A DNA stretch of 64,000 bases from Chryseobacterium sp. GVT01B (GCF_019970045.1 NZ_JAHXYI010000010.1:79993-143992), one strand, 5' to 3'. Shown: positions 51,010 through 61,439, counted from the stretch's first letter. A program made the numbers and translations. Notes: generated by a model not told the origin, from the letters alone.

Positions 51010-51351
51010 TTAGTCTAATACATTTTTTATCCAGTAAGAATAGGACTGTTGGGATAATGCAAATGCCAAAATAAAAAAACTAATTTTAAAAAATAAATTC
51101 TCCTTCCGATAAATAAAAATAGCATAATACATATATGAAAGCAAAACTGGAACAAGATATACAATAATCATCATATTCTCCATTGCGGTAACACTATCTT
51201 TAACTTTAGACACATTTATAAGTCTGTCCAGTTTAAAAACATTATAATATACTATTAAAAAATATAAAAGATTTATGCTGAAAATTATTAATGTATGAAA
51301 CAAAAACCGACTCATCAGTTTTAGAATAAGATGTAGGTTGAATGATATCAT
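51010..51351 (-). CDS. Small membrane protein, three helices
   Basis: 113 residues. Three predicted membrane segments (about 15-35, 58-77 and 86-105) around a polar loop NVSKVKDSVTAMEN. No recognised family. Directly followed by the 66-residue membrane gene (5-bp gap). Probably an inner-membrane protein; function unknown. Confidence 0.65.
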   Translation of the reverse strand: MISFNLHLILKLMSRFLFHTLIIFSINLLYFLIVYYNVFKLDRLINVSKVKDSVTAMENMMIIVYLVPVLLSYMYYAIFIYRKENLFFKISFFILAFALSQQSYSYWIKNVLD

Positions 51352-51574
51352 TAGTTTATGTGATTATTAGTTTAATTAAATGGATTTAAAATTGGGTTCA
51401 AAAATATAAAATTTTACACTTCTGCTTTACTGATAAAGATAAATGTATTCAAAATGGCTACAGACCATTGAAACAACAGTTTGGGAAATTTTTCTTAGGG
51501 TAACAATAAAAACTATTGCAGTGCAATGACCTTATTTTATCTATGAACATAAAGAGAAAAGAGGGCTCAAAATA

Positions 51575-51763
51575 TTACTTTTGAAGTCTCCCAGAAAAAA
51601 TAAATAATATCCAATATAGAAAACCAAAAATAACATCAAATATTATGTTAGCTGATTTTAATTGATGAGAAACTATAATATTATATATAATATCAATTAC
51701 TATGATAATTCCACAAAATTTCAATAAATATATAATTGCGGTAATACTATTTTTACTCTTCAT
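51575..51763 (-). CDS. Small membrane protein overlapping the S15 hydrolase gene
   Basis: 62 residues with two predicted membrane helices (about 10-30 and 40-58). Its ATG lies inside the end of the S15 hydrolase gene (11-bp overlap), which suggests translational coupling. No recognised family. AT-rich, like the two membrane genes further downstream. Confidence 0.6.
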   Translation of the reverse strand: MKSKNSITAIIYLLKFCGIIIVIDIIYNIIVSHQLKSANIIFDVIFGFLYWILFIFSGRLQK

Positions 51764-53501
51764 TTAACACCGGTATTTTAACATAACTATCATTGTACCA
51801 TTTGATTTTCAAAGGAACGGAAGCATCTTTTATGGTTTCTGTACTGACGTCTTTTCCTGTTCCGTAATTCAACTGTGAAAACGGGTTTTTATTAACATCA
51901 ATTTTCACTACAATTCTACTTCCTTTCTGAAGCTTTTTGCTTACAAAATGGCTATTGGTGAATTCTATCCAGGTTTTATCTCCAGGCTTCAGAAGATTTC
52001 TTTTGGTAATATCTTTTGCATAGCTGACTCTTCCAATATAATATGACAAATGAAAATATTTTCCTTCGGGAGTCAATTCATATAAAGTCACTCCCACATC
52101 CACATCTTTTTTATTAATAGAAATATGAAGCCCTCCTAAAAAAGAGCCGTTCACAATCACTGGTTTTTCTACCGGATTGCTGGTAAAAATGAAACCTGAA
52201 CTTTTATCCAGCTCATTTTTCTCTATTGGAGATGGATAATAATCGCTGTTACCACTCAATTTTCGATCTTTAAAGTCAACTGTTTGTGAAAGGAATGTAT
52301 TTTTATTGGAAGTTTTCGAATCCAGAAAATACGTTCCACCCTTTTTTTGATTGGAAAGATAAAATTTCAGAACATCATTGTTCATTTTTTCAAAGGAGGG
52401 AGCACTGCGCCATTCATTGGCTCCCATTACTTCATAATTGATTTTATTTTTAAGAGCTGATGGTTTCGGCCCATTTTTCAGGATATGATCCAACCATTCG
52501 TAGGTGATTTTATTGATATCAAAAAGGGCGACCTCATCTACTTTGTATTCATTCACTTCTTTCTCCCCTCCTTGCTGGGTCCCAAAATGACCGTATGGGC
52601 CAATAATCAGATAAAATGGAGTATTTGGGCTATACTTCTGCAATTCTTTAAGATAATAAATACTAGAATTCTGGGAATCGTTATAATATCCGTCAAAAGC
52701 CAGAACCGGAATCGTAATTTGTTTAAAATCTTCTTTATAAGGAGCCATTTTCTGCCAGTATTCATCAAAATCAGGGTGAGTAATCCATTTTTGAAACCAT
52801 CTGTTGGGAGCACCGTCGATAATGTCCATTTTGTTATATGCCTTACCATTATCCCACCAGTTAAACATCATTGCCCTAAACCTCTTCCTGTCATTTCCTG
52901 TTTCATTGTCCAGATACTTGTTGTTTCCTACATAAAATGCCCATTCATAATTGGGATTAATAAAGATATTGTTTTCCATAGGAAGTCCCATTCCAGGACG
53001 GTTTGCTACATAAGGAACAATCGTTTTCAATGCCGGATGAAGTGTTTTGCAGGCTGCCCACTGGCTGAAACCATTGTAACTGCCTCCATACATTCCTATA
53101 CTTCCATTACACCATTTCTGCTGACTGATCCAATCTATCACATCATACGTATCATTGGCTTCAAATTCATAAGGATTTATATCATCCGGGCTCAGTCTTT
53201 TACCACGGGCATAGGCCATAACCCCTATATACCCTTTATCAGCAGCATTCTTCAAACTTTGAAGATCCCGCCCTGTATCGCGAACATAAATGGTAAACTG
53301 AAAAATCACTGGAAGAGGTTCTTTCTCCCCTTTCTTCTTTACAATCATCGCCGAGATCATCGCTCCATCTCTGGTTTTCACCATCACACTATCCTGAATA
53401 TCATAAGAACTATCCTGATTTTTAGCAATTGTTGAAGTAGTCTGCTGCCCTTGAACAGAAACAACTGTACATAGAAAAAGAATGAACAGGTATTTTATCA
53501 T
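51753..53501 (-). CDS. CocE/NonD-family (S15) hydrolase, secreted
   Basis: 582 residues with a signal peptide (about residues 1-18, ends SVQGQ). Alpha/beta hydrolase of the X-Pro dipeptidyl-peptidase / cocaine-esterase family. Nucleophile in GMYGGSYNGFSQW, acid in VLAFDGYYNDSQNS, His in IGPYGHFGTQQG, and a C-terminal jelly-roll domain from about residue 365. It may act as a dipeptidase, acyl-transferase or glutaryl-7-ACA-acylase-like esterase. It is the first gene of a leftward group of small membrane proteins. Periplasmic. Confidence 0.92.
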   Translation of the reverse strand: MIKYLFILFLCTVVSVQGQQTTSTIAKNQDSSYDIQDSVMVKTRDGAMISAMIVKKKGEKEPLPVIFQFTIYVRDTGRDLQSLKNAADKGYIGVMAYARGKRLSPDDINPYEFEANDTYDVIDWISQQKWCNGSIGMYGGSYNGFSQWAACKTLHPALKTIVPYVANRPGMGLPMENNIFINPNYEWAFYVGNNKYLDNETGNDRKRFRAMMFNWWDNGKAYNKMDIIDGAPNRWFQKWITHPDFDEYWQKMAPYKEDFKQITIPVLAFDGYYNDSQNSSIYYLKELQKYSPNTPFYLIIGPYGHFGTQQGGEKEVNEYKVDEVALFDINKITYEWLDHILKNGPKPSALKNKINYEVMGANEWRSAPSFEKMNNDVLKFYLSNQKKGGTYFLDSKTSNKNTFLSQTVDFKDRKLSGNSDYYPSPIEKNELDKSSGFIFTSNPVEKPVIVNGSFLGGLHISINKKDVDVGVTLYELTPEGKYFHLSYYIGRVSYAKDITKRNLLKPGDKTWIEFTNSHFVSKKLQKGSRIVVKIDVNKNPFSQLNYGTGKDVSTETIKDASVPLKIKWYNDSYVKIPVLNEE

Positions 53502-53528
53502 TTTTTTATTTTCTAAGATATAAAAAAA

Positions 53529-53962
53529 CCTCCGCTGTTGCAGTGTTTTTTATTGTATCAACTCAAAGTCATAGACTTTGTGTAGAGGGTTTTATATTTG
53601 TGGACACGAGCGAGACGCTCGCGCCAGCGGGGTTATTTATAAAGTGATTCACAGTATTTTGATAAGGATGTACAAGGGCCTTTATAAAACAAAACCACTG
53701 CAAAAACAGTGGTTTTGTATTTTATCTACACAAAGTCATGGGCTTTGTGTAGTGGGTTTTATATTTGTGGACACGAGCGAGACGCTCGCGCCAGCGGGGT
53801 TATTTATAAAGTGATTCACAGTATTTTGATAAGGATGTACAAGGGCCTTTATAAAACAAAACCACTGCAAAAACAGTGGTTTTGTATTTTATCTACACAA
53901 AGTCATGGGCTTTGTGTAGTGGGTTTTATATTTGTGGACACGAGCGAGACGCTCGCGCCAGC
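53529..53962. repeat. Tandem array of a 167-bp three-hairpin unit
   Basis: Two apparently identical 167-bp units (53601-53767 and 53768-53934), a third partial unit (53935-53962) and a diverged partial unit before them. Each unit has three perfect hairpins: CTACACAAAG tcatggg CTTTGTGTAG, CGAGCG aga CGCTCG, and AAAACCACTG caaaaa CAGTGGTTTT. The last is terminator-like on both strands. Reading frames here (HERDARA-type peptides) are products of the repeat. The array fills the gap between the S15 gene and the RHS operon. Confidence 0.93.
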
Positions 53963-53973
53963 AGGGGGATTTT

Positions 53974-54363
53974 TTATTTTATAATCTTTTGATAACAATT
54001 TTCTCCATAATAACCAAAGCAGAGAAAAATGTTTTTATCTTTTTTTTTGAAAGAAGTTATATAAGTTGTATTAGTATCCTCTACATCCTCTGGAAAAGCA
54101 ATTAAATCTTTGTCTAAATTTAGATAAAATTTCGAAAGTGTTATAGATTGATTATCTATTTTATATTTTGAATCATAATCCAATAATTTTTTTCCTTCCC
54201 TATTATAAATAACCCTATTGTACACTCCATCTCTGTGAATTGTCAGGGTATCATATGTATTTTTATATGATACAGGCGAATATTTTCCATACACATCTTC
54301 ACTACTAATATTTTGACATGAAAATAGAAGTGGTAATAAAATTAAACTTATACTTTTTTTCAT
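53974..54363 (-). CDS. Small lipoprotein, candidate immunity protein of the RHS locus
   Basis: 129 residues. Lipoprotein signal with lipobox LLFSC (Cys16), then a beta-rich domain (YDTLTIHRDGVYNRVIYNRE; IDNQSITLSKFYLNLD) with a Cys pair near the end (NIFLCFGYYGENCYQ). No recognised family. The coding sequence is clearly more AT-rich than the RHS core. It begins 25 bp after the RHS gene, last in the operon, the usual place of an immunity gene. A periplasm-facing lipoprotein would suit an incoming toxin acting in the envelope. The role is inferred. Confidence 0.65.
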   Translation of the reverse strand: MKKSISLILLPLLFSCQNISSEDVYGKYSPVSYKNTYDTLTIHRDGVYNRVIYNREGKKLLDYDSKYKIDNQSITLSKFYLNLDKDLIAFPEDVEDTNTTYITSFKKKDKNIFLCFGYYGENCYQKIIK

Positions 54364-54388
54364 ATTTATTAAATTTAAGTTGTTCGAT

Positions 54389-57300
54389 TTAAAATCTAGG
54401 TCTTGTTAGTATAGATGGTGGTGTTACAGCTTGTTTAAAAACGTTCTTTAAGGTTGGGTTAATTACTTTTTTTTGAACTTCGGAATTGCTTTCAGTCCAC
54501 ATATAAGTCTGATATGTATTTCCAAAGCTTTTTAACTTTCCTTCAGTTCTTTCAAAATTATTTACTGGTAATCTATAAAATAATGACTCCTGAGATTTTG
54601 AATCTAACATTAAAAAAAGTGTTTCGTCTCCTAATTTGTACCAAGATACAGTAGATCTTCCCCACATCTGCTCATACCAATCAAAATTTGCTTTTAGAGG
54701 ATTAGCCTGAAGATATGTCATCTCTACAAAACCTTTTGGATCTTGTGAGTTTAATGATGCTTGTCTTGCTAAAGAAGAATATGGAGACGATGGCTTATCT
54801 AGAGAAGCAAAAGGTCCATCATTAGAATCATTAAAATCACTAAATAGACTGCGAGCAGGTCCACTTCCTCCAAAATATTCAATTGTTATCGTTCCCCATC
54901 CTATATCTTTTCCTCTATGAGTATAACCTCTAATAATAGATTCTCCACCTGTAATAATATTTGAAGCTCCAGTTTGTCGACTAACTACTTTAGTGTCTCC
55001 ATTTCTTTGATGGTAAAAATCTATTTTATTTCCACCTAAATTACTAATCATCTTGCCATTCTTATCATATTCATTAAATGGTTCTCTACCATCCGGATCA
55101 ATAAATCTCAGTGGGTTATTAAAAGCATAATTATAAGGACTATAACGTGTCATCTTTTCTGCCAATGGGTCAACAACACTCCATCTTCCCATATCCGGCA
55201 TATAAAACCTCGCTCCATAATCATACATTCCACTTTCCTGCAACTCCTTACCGTTGTACTTATAATTATAGGGAACTCCTCCAAAAGGAGCTGGTACAAT
55301 AAGGCCCTCTTGGTGTCTTAATCCAAAAGGATAATAATTGTTGGCATCAATGACCTCAGCTATACCACTGCCATTACTTCTGTAACTCACTCTTACATTT
55401 CCTAGATGATCCGTGTAATTGTAAATATACTTATTTTCAGTAAAATCATAATACCCTTCTGAGGTAGGCACAAATTTTAATACAGGAATGGTATAAAGAG
55501 AAGCTGAGGTATCATACGCATGTCTGTTATCATACTGGAAGCCGTCTAGATAATTGGTTTCTATGGACCCGTTTATACTGTATGTTTTAGAAACTTTCGT
55601 TCCGTCTGCCCTGTAGGTGTAGCTGGTGTTAGAAATACCTATCAACCCTTCGTTAACTGAAATAGAATTGGGCAAATTCAGGTAATTGTAAATGATCTTC
55701 ATTTTTCTGTCAGGGTGATCCGTCATATTCCCATTAAGATTATAGGCCATCGTTCCCTGCAAGGCATTGTATCCTGAACGATTGTTAATGACACCGGCAG
55801 GAAGGGTAATTTTGTCCAGAGTATTACTTTTGTCTCCATTCTGATAATTATAGATCAAATCATCAATCATTTCTGCTGTTGTTCCTCCGGAAACAGGCCA
55901 TGAAAATCTTTTTAAGGTTTTTATATTGCCATTGAGATCATAGCTCAGCTCTTCATTAAAGTAATTATTTTGTGCTAAAGAAGCATTGGGCTGGGAATAA
56001 GCTCCTTTCAACAATCTGTTTAAAGCATCATGCTGGTAATTGTATCTTTTCAACTCTTCTGCACTGGAAATATTCCAATCAATCTCAGCAATATTCCCAT
56101 TAAACCTTCCTGTTGAAGTATTGGTATAAACAGGATTGTTATACTTCATTTCATAGCCAAATAATTTCCCGTTCAGATTGGCAGGATCATTAACTTTCGT
56201 CATCCAGCCTCTGATATTGTATTGATAAACAATAGTCTGTAATGGAGATGTTGCAGCTATTCCACCTACTTTCTTAGATTCCAGCTGGGAAAGTTCATTA
56301 TACTTATTCTGGACAAGGTATTCCACAGGATTGCTGCCGATCTGATGAGTATGAGTCAGAAGCCTGTTCTGGGAATCATAGGTGAATTTTTCTACAATGA
56401 TCTTTTCAGGATCTGTTCCAAGCCTTCTATGGTAAGTATTGGTCTGAAGAACAACCCCAGTATAGTCAAGCTTATTATTAATCACAGTATAGCCTCCAAG
56501 ATAATTACGACTTCTTGATCCGATATTTCTTCCTTTGGTATCGTACCAGATAAAATTCCTTGTCCAATTGTCATCTTCTATATTTTTGATATAGGAAGCG
56601 GTAAGAAATCCTTTGGTTGTCCTTTCCTGAGCAGGATCATCCGTAAGAAGAGGCTGGGCAAAGACATTGGTGACCGCAGGGGAGCCTTGGGGATAGGTAT
56701 CATAATAATCAACCGTTAATAGCTTAGTGATAGAACCCGGATAACTCGCAGAACCATTATCATAATATACGTCTACTCCGCTATTGGTAAACCCTATAGT
56801 AGAAGATCTTGTTACATTATTACTCCCTTTGGCATCTGCTGACACCTGCTCTGCAGCCCTTCCTGCCGTGCCATACACCTGGGTACTTGTGTATATTCCT
56901 GTGTAGGCGGCTCTTCCAAATTGGTCATACTTCGTAAAAAGCCACTGTTTTAATGCCCCCATGACGGCATCCTGAGTCATAATCAGCCTATCCTGTTTGT
57001 CATACACCATATATTCCCACCCTTTACCTGGAAGTTTCTTTTCTACTAAACGGTTTCGCCCGTCGTATTTATACTGGTAGCATAAATCATTAAGCACCGT
57101 ATTAGGATCTGCTTCTAAAGAGGCTTTGGGAGGGATTACATAAGCCAATTGGTTATAATCATTGTAAACAAAATAAGTATCTGCACTTTCTGTAGCACTG
57201 ATTACTTTTCTGACCAATACCACCTGTCCTTGTCCGTTTTTAAATTCAATGGTCGGGTTTCCGTCTTCATCGGTGACTGTATTTTTATAGAGCTGACCTA

Positions 57301-57847
57301 CTGCATAGGAACCGGATGGGATGAGTTGGGAAGTAAAAGTGGTATAGGTAAAAGTAGCTGTATATTTTTTAACCTCGCCATCTGCATTGGCATCATATCC
57401 AAATTGTACAGGCTTGTTGTCCCACGCAGTTCCAACTTGTTTTTGTCCTAAAATACGGTCTAATGGTGAGTTTTCAAGAATCTTCTCTGAATAAATTTTC
57501 TCTGAACCATAAGGCGTACTGCTCACATTTGATAATGGATCAGGAATAATAGCTCCATTAAGAGTTCCTGCCTGGGGAACAGGAAGATAATCCTGAACCT
57601 GCCTTCCGAACGCATCGTATTTAATGGGAGTGACTACATCTTTACCCAATGGGGAGGCTTTTACATTGACGTTTTGTTTAGGTCTTCCCAAACCGTCAAA
57701 ATACTGAACGGTTTCAGAGGTCTTGACATTGGCAAGGGTAGGATCTGATAAATAGGTCTTTGAATAGACATAGTTTTCTGTATTGGTAAGCTGCGCCTGG
57801 GCAGTTCCTATGATAAGAATCCCTATTGGAATTATAAGTTTTTTCAT
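54389..57847 (-). CDS. DUF6443 RHS-repeat protein with variable C-terminal tail
   Basis: 1152 residues. Signal peptide (residues 1-18), then the DUF6443 opening (SETVQYFDGLGRPKQNVNVK), many YD/RHS repeats such as YDKQDRLIMT and YKYDGRNRLVEKKLPGKGWE, and the RHS core boundary YDYGARFYMPDMGRWSVVDP ... NPLRFIDPDGREPF at about residue 920. Beyond it a roughly 227-residue tail has no family resemblance I can name. This core-plus-tail layout is that of polymorphic toxins. Secretion is expected through the Bacteroidetes envelope; no T9SS tail is visible. Position third in a four-gene operon. Confidence 0.9.
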   Translation of the reverse strand: MKKLIIPIGILIIGTAQAQLTNTENYVYSKTYLSDPTLANVKTSETVQYFDGLGRPKQNVNVKASPLGKDVVTPIKYDAFGRQVQDYLPVPQAGTLNGAIIPDPLSNVSSTPYGSEKIYSEKILENSPLDRILGQKQVGTAWDNKPVQFGYDANADGEVKKYTATFTYTTFTSQLIPSGSYAVGQLYKNTVTDEDGNPTIEFKNGQGQVVLVRKVISATESADTYFVYNDYNQLAYVIPPKASLEADPNTVLNDLCYQYKYDGRNRLVEKKLPGKGWEYMVYDKQDRLIMTQDAVMGALKQWLFTKYDQFGRAAYTGIYTSTQVYGTAGRAAEQVSADAKGSNNVTRSSTIGFTNSGVDVYYDNGSASYPGSITKLLTVDYYDTYPQGSPAVTNVFAQPLLTDDPAQERTTKGFLTASYIKNIEDDNWTRNFIWYDTKGRNIGSRSRNYLGGYTVINNKLDYTGVVLQTNTYHRRLGTDPEKIIVEKFTYDSQNRLLTHTHQIGSNPVEYLVQNKYNELSQLESKKVGGIAATSPLQTIVYQYNIRGWMTKVNDPANLNGKLFGYEMKYNNPVYTNTSTGRFNGNIAEIDWNISSAEELKRYNYQHDALNRLLKGAYSQPNASLAQNNYFNEELSYDLNGNIKTLKRFSWPVSGGTTAEMIDDLIYNYQNGDKSNTLDKITLPAGVINNRSGYNALQGTMAYNLNGNMTDHPDRKMKIIYNYLNLPNSISVNEGLIGISNTSYTYRADGTKVSKTYSINGSIETNYLDGFQYDNRHAYDTSASLYTIPVLKFVPTSEGYYDFTENKYIYNYTDHLGNVRVSYRSNGSGIAEVIDANNYYPFGLRHQEGLIVPAPFGGVPYNYKYNGKELQESGMYDYGARFYMPDMGRWSVVDPLAEKMTRYSPYNYAFNNPLRFIDPDGREPFNEYDKNGKMISNLGGNKIDFYHQRNGDTKVVSRQTGASNIITGGESIIRGYTHRGKDIGWGTITIEYFGGSGPARSLFSDFNDSNDGPFASLDKPSSPYSSLARQASLNSQDPKGFVEMTYLQANPLKANFDWYEQMWGRSTVSWYKLGDETLFLMLDSKSQESLFYRLPVNNFERTEGKLKSFGNTYQTYMWTESNSEVQKKVINPTLKNVFKQAVTPPSILTRPRF

Positions 57848-57857
57848 GGATTTGTTT

Positions 57858-60800
57858 TTAATTTACATCATAACTAAAGCTAATATTATATGGGGTGCCT
57901 GTAGAAGGGCTTCCGCTTCCTAGCCATCTTAAAACAGTCTGTCCCGACCCTGGATAAAGAGTAACCTGCCAATTTCCAGAGGATTTAGTAACCGTGGTAG
58001 TTGGCCAACATGGTCCAGGTATATTTCCTAATTGTACTGAATCAGACCAATTCACACCTTGGTTTGAAGTAACCATAAAATTTAATTGAGCATTAACGAC
58101 ATTATTTACTTTTTGAAAAGGTGCATATTGTATCATAATATACTGACTTGAAGCCATAGCATTGAAATCACAATATGGATAAAAACAGGTTAAGTTTGAG
58201 TTAGCGTAATTCTGCCCATTACTATTAATGTCATCTAAAGCTTTTTGATCAGCATCTGCCTGACTTATGATTGAAAAATGTCTGCCTTCAGGAACTGTAT
58301 AGGTTATCGAATTGGATGTCATACCCGAGGTACAATTATTTTTTGTAAATGGTTGACTTTTCATAACATTATAATATGCTGTTGGGGCATTATTATATTT
58401 ATATTCTTTAAGCACTTTTCCATTATTATCTACAACTTTCTCTAATCGATTAGCCAAATCATAAGTATAATTTTCTCTTATTCCACTTGGAGAAGTAATG
58501 CTTGTCACCCCGATCAATGGATTATAAGTATAGGTTGTTATGTTGTAGTTAGCAAGAGCAGGGGTTTTTCTGAAACTATCCAGAGCTTCTATCAGCAATA
58601 GTTCGGAAGATGTATCTATATCCGCATTAGATTTCAGGAAAATAGGAAGAGTTGTGTATCCTGAAGGTAAACTGCTTACACCTAAAGAGGTCATTACATT
58701 ACTATAGGTCTCTCCCTCTATCTTAGCGATAGGTAAAGTTTGCCCATATCCCCAAATGATAGTGATTGGTTTACCATCTTTACTTGTATATTGTAGAACA
58801 TTACCTTTGGGATCATATAAGTCATAACTGATTTCCACAGTTGGGACAGGAGCAGGGCTATTCAAATCTTTAAGGTTATATGATAATACTGATTTAGGTA
58901 AAGGCAAACCACTAGTATATGTATTAGCATCTGCTTGGGAAGCAGGATAAACGGTTTCCCACTTAGTCAGAATTTTATTTGTAGGATTTTCTATTTTCGT
59001 TGTCTCTGTAACCAATGGAAACCCTACCATATTCTTGTTAATCAAATATTGATTATTTATTGTAACATCATTTGCATAATGATATGTCTTAGAAATTACT
59101 TTATTGTCTGGATAGGTAGTTTCTTCTTTCTTCAGAAGATCATCATCAGAGTCATCGTAAAAGTACTTTGTCGTAGTGGTAACGTTTCCATTATTGAAAT
59201 AATCTTTTCTCGTCTCAGAGTCTAAATAATGATTATAAAAATAAAGTTTATGAGCTGAAACATTAATGACGTCACAGGTTTTGTCTAGAGCTTGACCTTG
59301 TCCATTCCAACCCATCGGAACAGGACCAAAAGGGCGCCCATCAATTTCAACTATCCTAGCATGTTGTGAAAATCTTACAGGTTTATTATTATAATTATAA
59401 ATTGTTTCAGCTAATAATTGCTTAGTGTTTGTATACTCTTTTTTAAACAATATCTTCATTCTTTCTTTTTGGAGAGAGTTAAAAGAATTTATTCTAGTAC
59501 CAGCATTTTCATCATATTTAATTAGTGCACTGGTCCATATATAATTATTATTTCCTAGTGTGGTCCTTTCTCTTTCTACTTTAGTCATTAGTGAGTTATC
59601 AGGTTTTTGATCAATAAAGCCATTATCTTGATTACTGAAAGCATATTCACTTATTCCTCCATTGCTTTTTTCTTCATAAACTTTTGAATATACAATATGT
59701 GACCCATTAGTATAATTTAATGGCCAACTTAAAGGTGAGATTTCCCTGTAAGTGTATTGGTTATGATTGTAATCTGTAGTATTTGACAAAACACCACTAG
59801 AACTTAAATCACTAGCAATAAGATCTTTATAATAGTAAAACTTTCTCTGGGAAGGCACATTTGAAATATTATAATCGATAATATGGCTCACCCTGAAACC
59901 TCCTGCTAACCTTCTTGGACTAATCTGACTGATGAAAAAGTCATTATTATAATTAGTCATTTTAGTATACTCATGAGGTTCATAATAAAAACGAGTACTT
60001 CCTCCCGTTGGATAAAAGATTTTTTCTAAAATTTCGTTTAATTTAAAATTAGGTTCTTTTGCTTGTCGATATGCCGCCGCAATAACATTAATATCTGTAG
60101 AATTTACTGCATAAAAATTAAATATCTTATCGTTGAAATATCCCCAATGATCAGTATTCCCATTATTAAATTTTGGAAATAAGCTATTATTATACTGAAA
60201 TTCATATTTGTTGTTTTCTACTTCGCCAATTTTTATTTTTTTTAATTTTAATCGCCTTGCAGGATTTTCGTCATACTCAAAGTATATATTTTCTACATTT
60301 TTATTATTTACAGCATAAGAAATATTATCAAGTTTATACCAATGTTTAAGATTATAGTAATTATCAGGAGGTTTGATTTCAAATCCATCAATTAGGTATA
60401 CATTTTCGTTTGTAAATTCAAGACTATTTGCTAAAGATTTATTAAATTTTATCTCAACATTATCAAAATTAACTTTATCCAAATAGCTAAATTGTCCTTC
60501 TTCAAAACTTGAAAGATTGAAACAGTTATTCTTATCAATATCTTTTGCGCAACCACTTAAATCGTAACCACCATACGCAAAACTTTTGTACCCCGAATAT
60601 GAACTTCTAAAATAGATAGCATCTCCAGATTTACTATAACTAAAGTCAACATTTTTTCCAGTTGAATATTCAATTTTGGTTAAATGCCAATTTTTTACAT
60701 ACTTATAATATTCCGCACCGAGCTTAGGGTTCTGAGTCTTTTTTCTACTTCGATAAATCTCAATTGCTGAATATTGATTTCCAAAAGTATACTTATTCCC

Positions 60801-61436
60801 CAAACCGTCGGTGATAATAAAGGAATTTATGAAATGCTCCATATCATACTCGTTATCTTTTAATGTATTTGTAACCGATAAGTTAGGTGTGTCAGAGTTT
60901 ACAATCCATTTTCCTTCATGATTTTTAATAAAAGTACCTGATATACCATTTACATTAAAGCTAAAAGTATCAGGGGTTAATGCTTTTTCATTTTTTTCAT
61001 ATTCAGAAAAACCCGAATATGATTTTAGCTTATCTAACGAATTCCAATCAGCGGAATTTAAAAGGTTATATTTATAATAGTAAGCTTCTAGATCAGACTC
61101 ATCTGCTAAACCATTCAAATTTCTTGTAATTGTTCCTGAAGTACTTAAATTCCATGCCAAACCCATCCATGAAGGGTAAGTATCAGGCTTATTCTGAGCA
61201 ACATCATAATTAAGATTTACATCAAACTTGTTTTTATAATCAATTTTTAAGGAAAGCAAACTGATATTAATATCTGGTTTACCCAGTGAATGATTTAAAT
61301 CAGTTCCTCCATATACTTTAAATTCACTTGAGCTTGGGCTTTTAGAAAATTCAGGGCTATAAAAACCCTCCTCACCATTAAACTGCCCTTTCATTAATGA
61401 TACTGAAATGATACAAAATAGAAATAAGATCTTCAT
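57858..61436 (-). CDS. Large secreted RHS-associated protein with DUF5977 region
   Basis: 1192 residues with a signal peptide (residues 1-17). The N-terminal roughly 500 residues form a beta-rich module (FKVYGGTDLNHSLGKPDINI; YPSWMGLAWNLSTSGTITRN) typical of the SpvB/TcdB-like partner proteins of RHS systems. The middle has YD-type repeats (NYTYDLANRLEKVVDNNGKV). A DUF5977-like segment (HFSIISQADADQKALDDINS with Cys residues on both sides) precedes a C-terminal beta domain. It directly precedes the RHS gene (10-bp gap). Function probably as shell or carrier of the RHS protein, by analogy. Confidence 0.82.
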   Translation of the reverse strand: MKILFLFCIISVSLMKGQFNGEEGFYSPEFSKSPSSSEFKVYGGTDLNHSLGKPDINISLLSLKIDYKNKFDVNLNYDVAQNKPDTYPSWMGLAWNLSTSGTITRNLNGLADESDLEAYYYKYNLLNSADWNSLDKLKSYSGFSEYEKNEKALTPDTFSFNVNGISGTFIKNHEGKWIVNSDTPNLSVTNTLKDNEYDMEHFINSFIITDGLGNKYTFGNQYSAIEIYRSRKKTQNPKLGAEYYKYVKNWHLTKIEYSTGKNVDFSYSKSGDAIYFRSSYSGYKSFAYGGYDLSGCAKDIDKNNCFNLSSFEEGQFSYLDKVNFDNVEIKFNKSLANSLEFTNENVYLIDGFEIKPPDNYYNLKHWYKLDNISYAVNNKNVENIYFEYDENPARRLKLKKIKIGEVENNKYEFQYNNSLFPKFNNGNTDHWGYFNDKIFNFYAVNSTDINVIAAAYRQAKEPNFKLNEILEKIFYPTGGSTRFYYEPHEYTKMTNYNNDFFISQISPRRLAGGFRVSHIIDYNISNVPSQRKFYYYKDLIASDLSSSGVLSNTTDYNHNQYTYREISPLSWPLNYTNGSHIVYSKVYEEKSNGGISEYAFSNQDNGFIDQKPDNSLMTKVERERTTLGNNNYIWTSALIKYDENAGTRINSFNSLQKERMKILFKKEYTNTKQLLAETIYNYNNKPVRFSQHARIVEIDGRPFGPVPMGWNGQGQALDKTCDVINVSAHKLYFYNHYLDSETRKDYFNNGNVTTTTKYFYDDSDDDLLKKEETTYPDNKVISKTYHYANDVTINNQYLINKNMVGFPLVTETTKIENPTNKILTKWETVYPASQADANTYTSGLPLPKSVLSYNLKDLNSPAPVPTVEISYDLYDPKGNVLQYTSKDGKPITIIWGYGQTLPIAKIEGETYSNVMTSLGVSSLPSGYTTLPIFLKSNADIDTSSELLLIEALDSFRKTPALANYNITTYTYNPLIGVTSITSPSGIRENYTYDLANRLEKVVDNNGKVLKEYKYNNAPTAYYNVMKSQPFTKNNCTSGMTSNSITYTVPEGRHFSIISQADADQKALDDINSNGQNYANSNLTCFYPYCDFNAMASSQYIMIQYAPFQKVNNVVNAQLNFMVTSNQGVNWSDSVQLGNIPGPCWPTTTVTKSSGNWQVTLYPGSGQTVLRWLGSGSPSTGTPYNISFSYDVN

Positions 61437-61439
61437 AAC

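Noticed and set aside
52485..53435. 316-codon plus-strand frame antisense to the S15 hydrolase
   Set aside because: Lies wholly opposite a clear gene with all catalytic motifs and has no recognisable domain or codon bias.
53601..53962. Possible CRISPR array
   Set aside because: Units are 167 bp and identical throughout, with no short repeat/variable spacer pattern and no cas genes.
53578..53984. Two plus-strand reading frames of 78 and 91 codons with repeated GHERDARA and DTSETLAPAG peptides
   Set aside because: They are translations of the 167-bp tandem hairpin array, repeat themselves with the unit and have no start signals; typical repeat artefacts.
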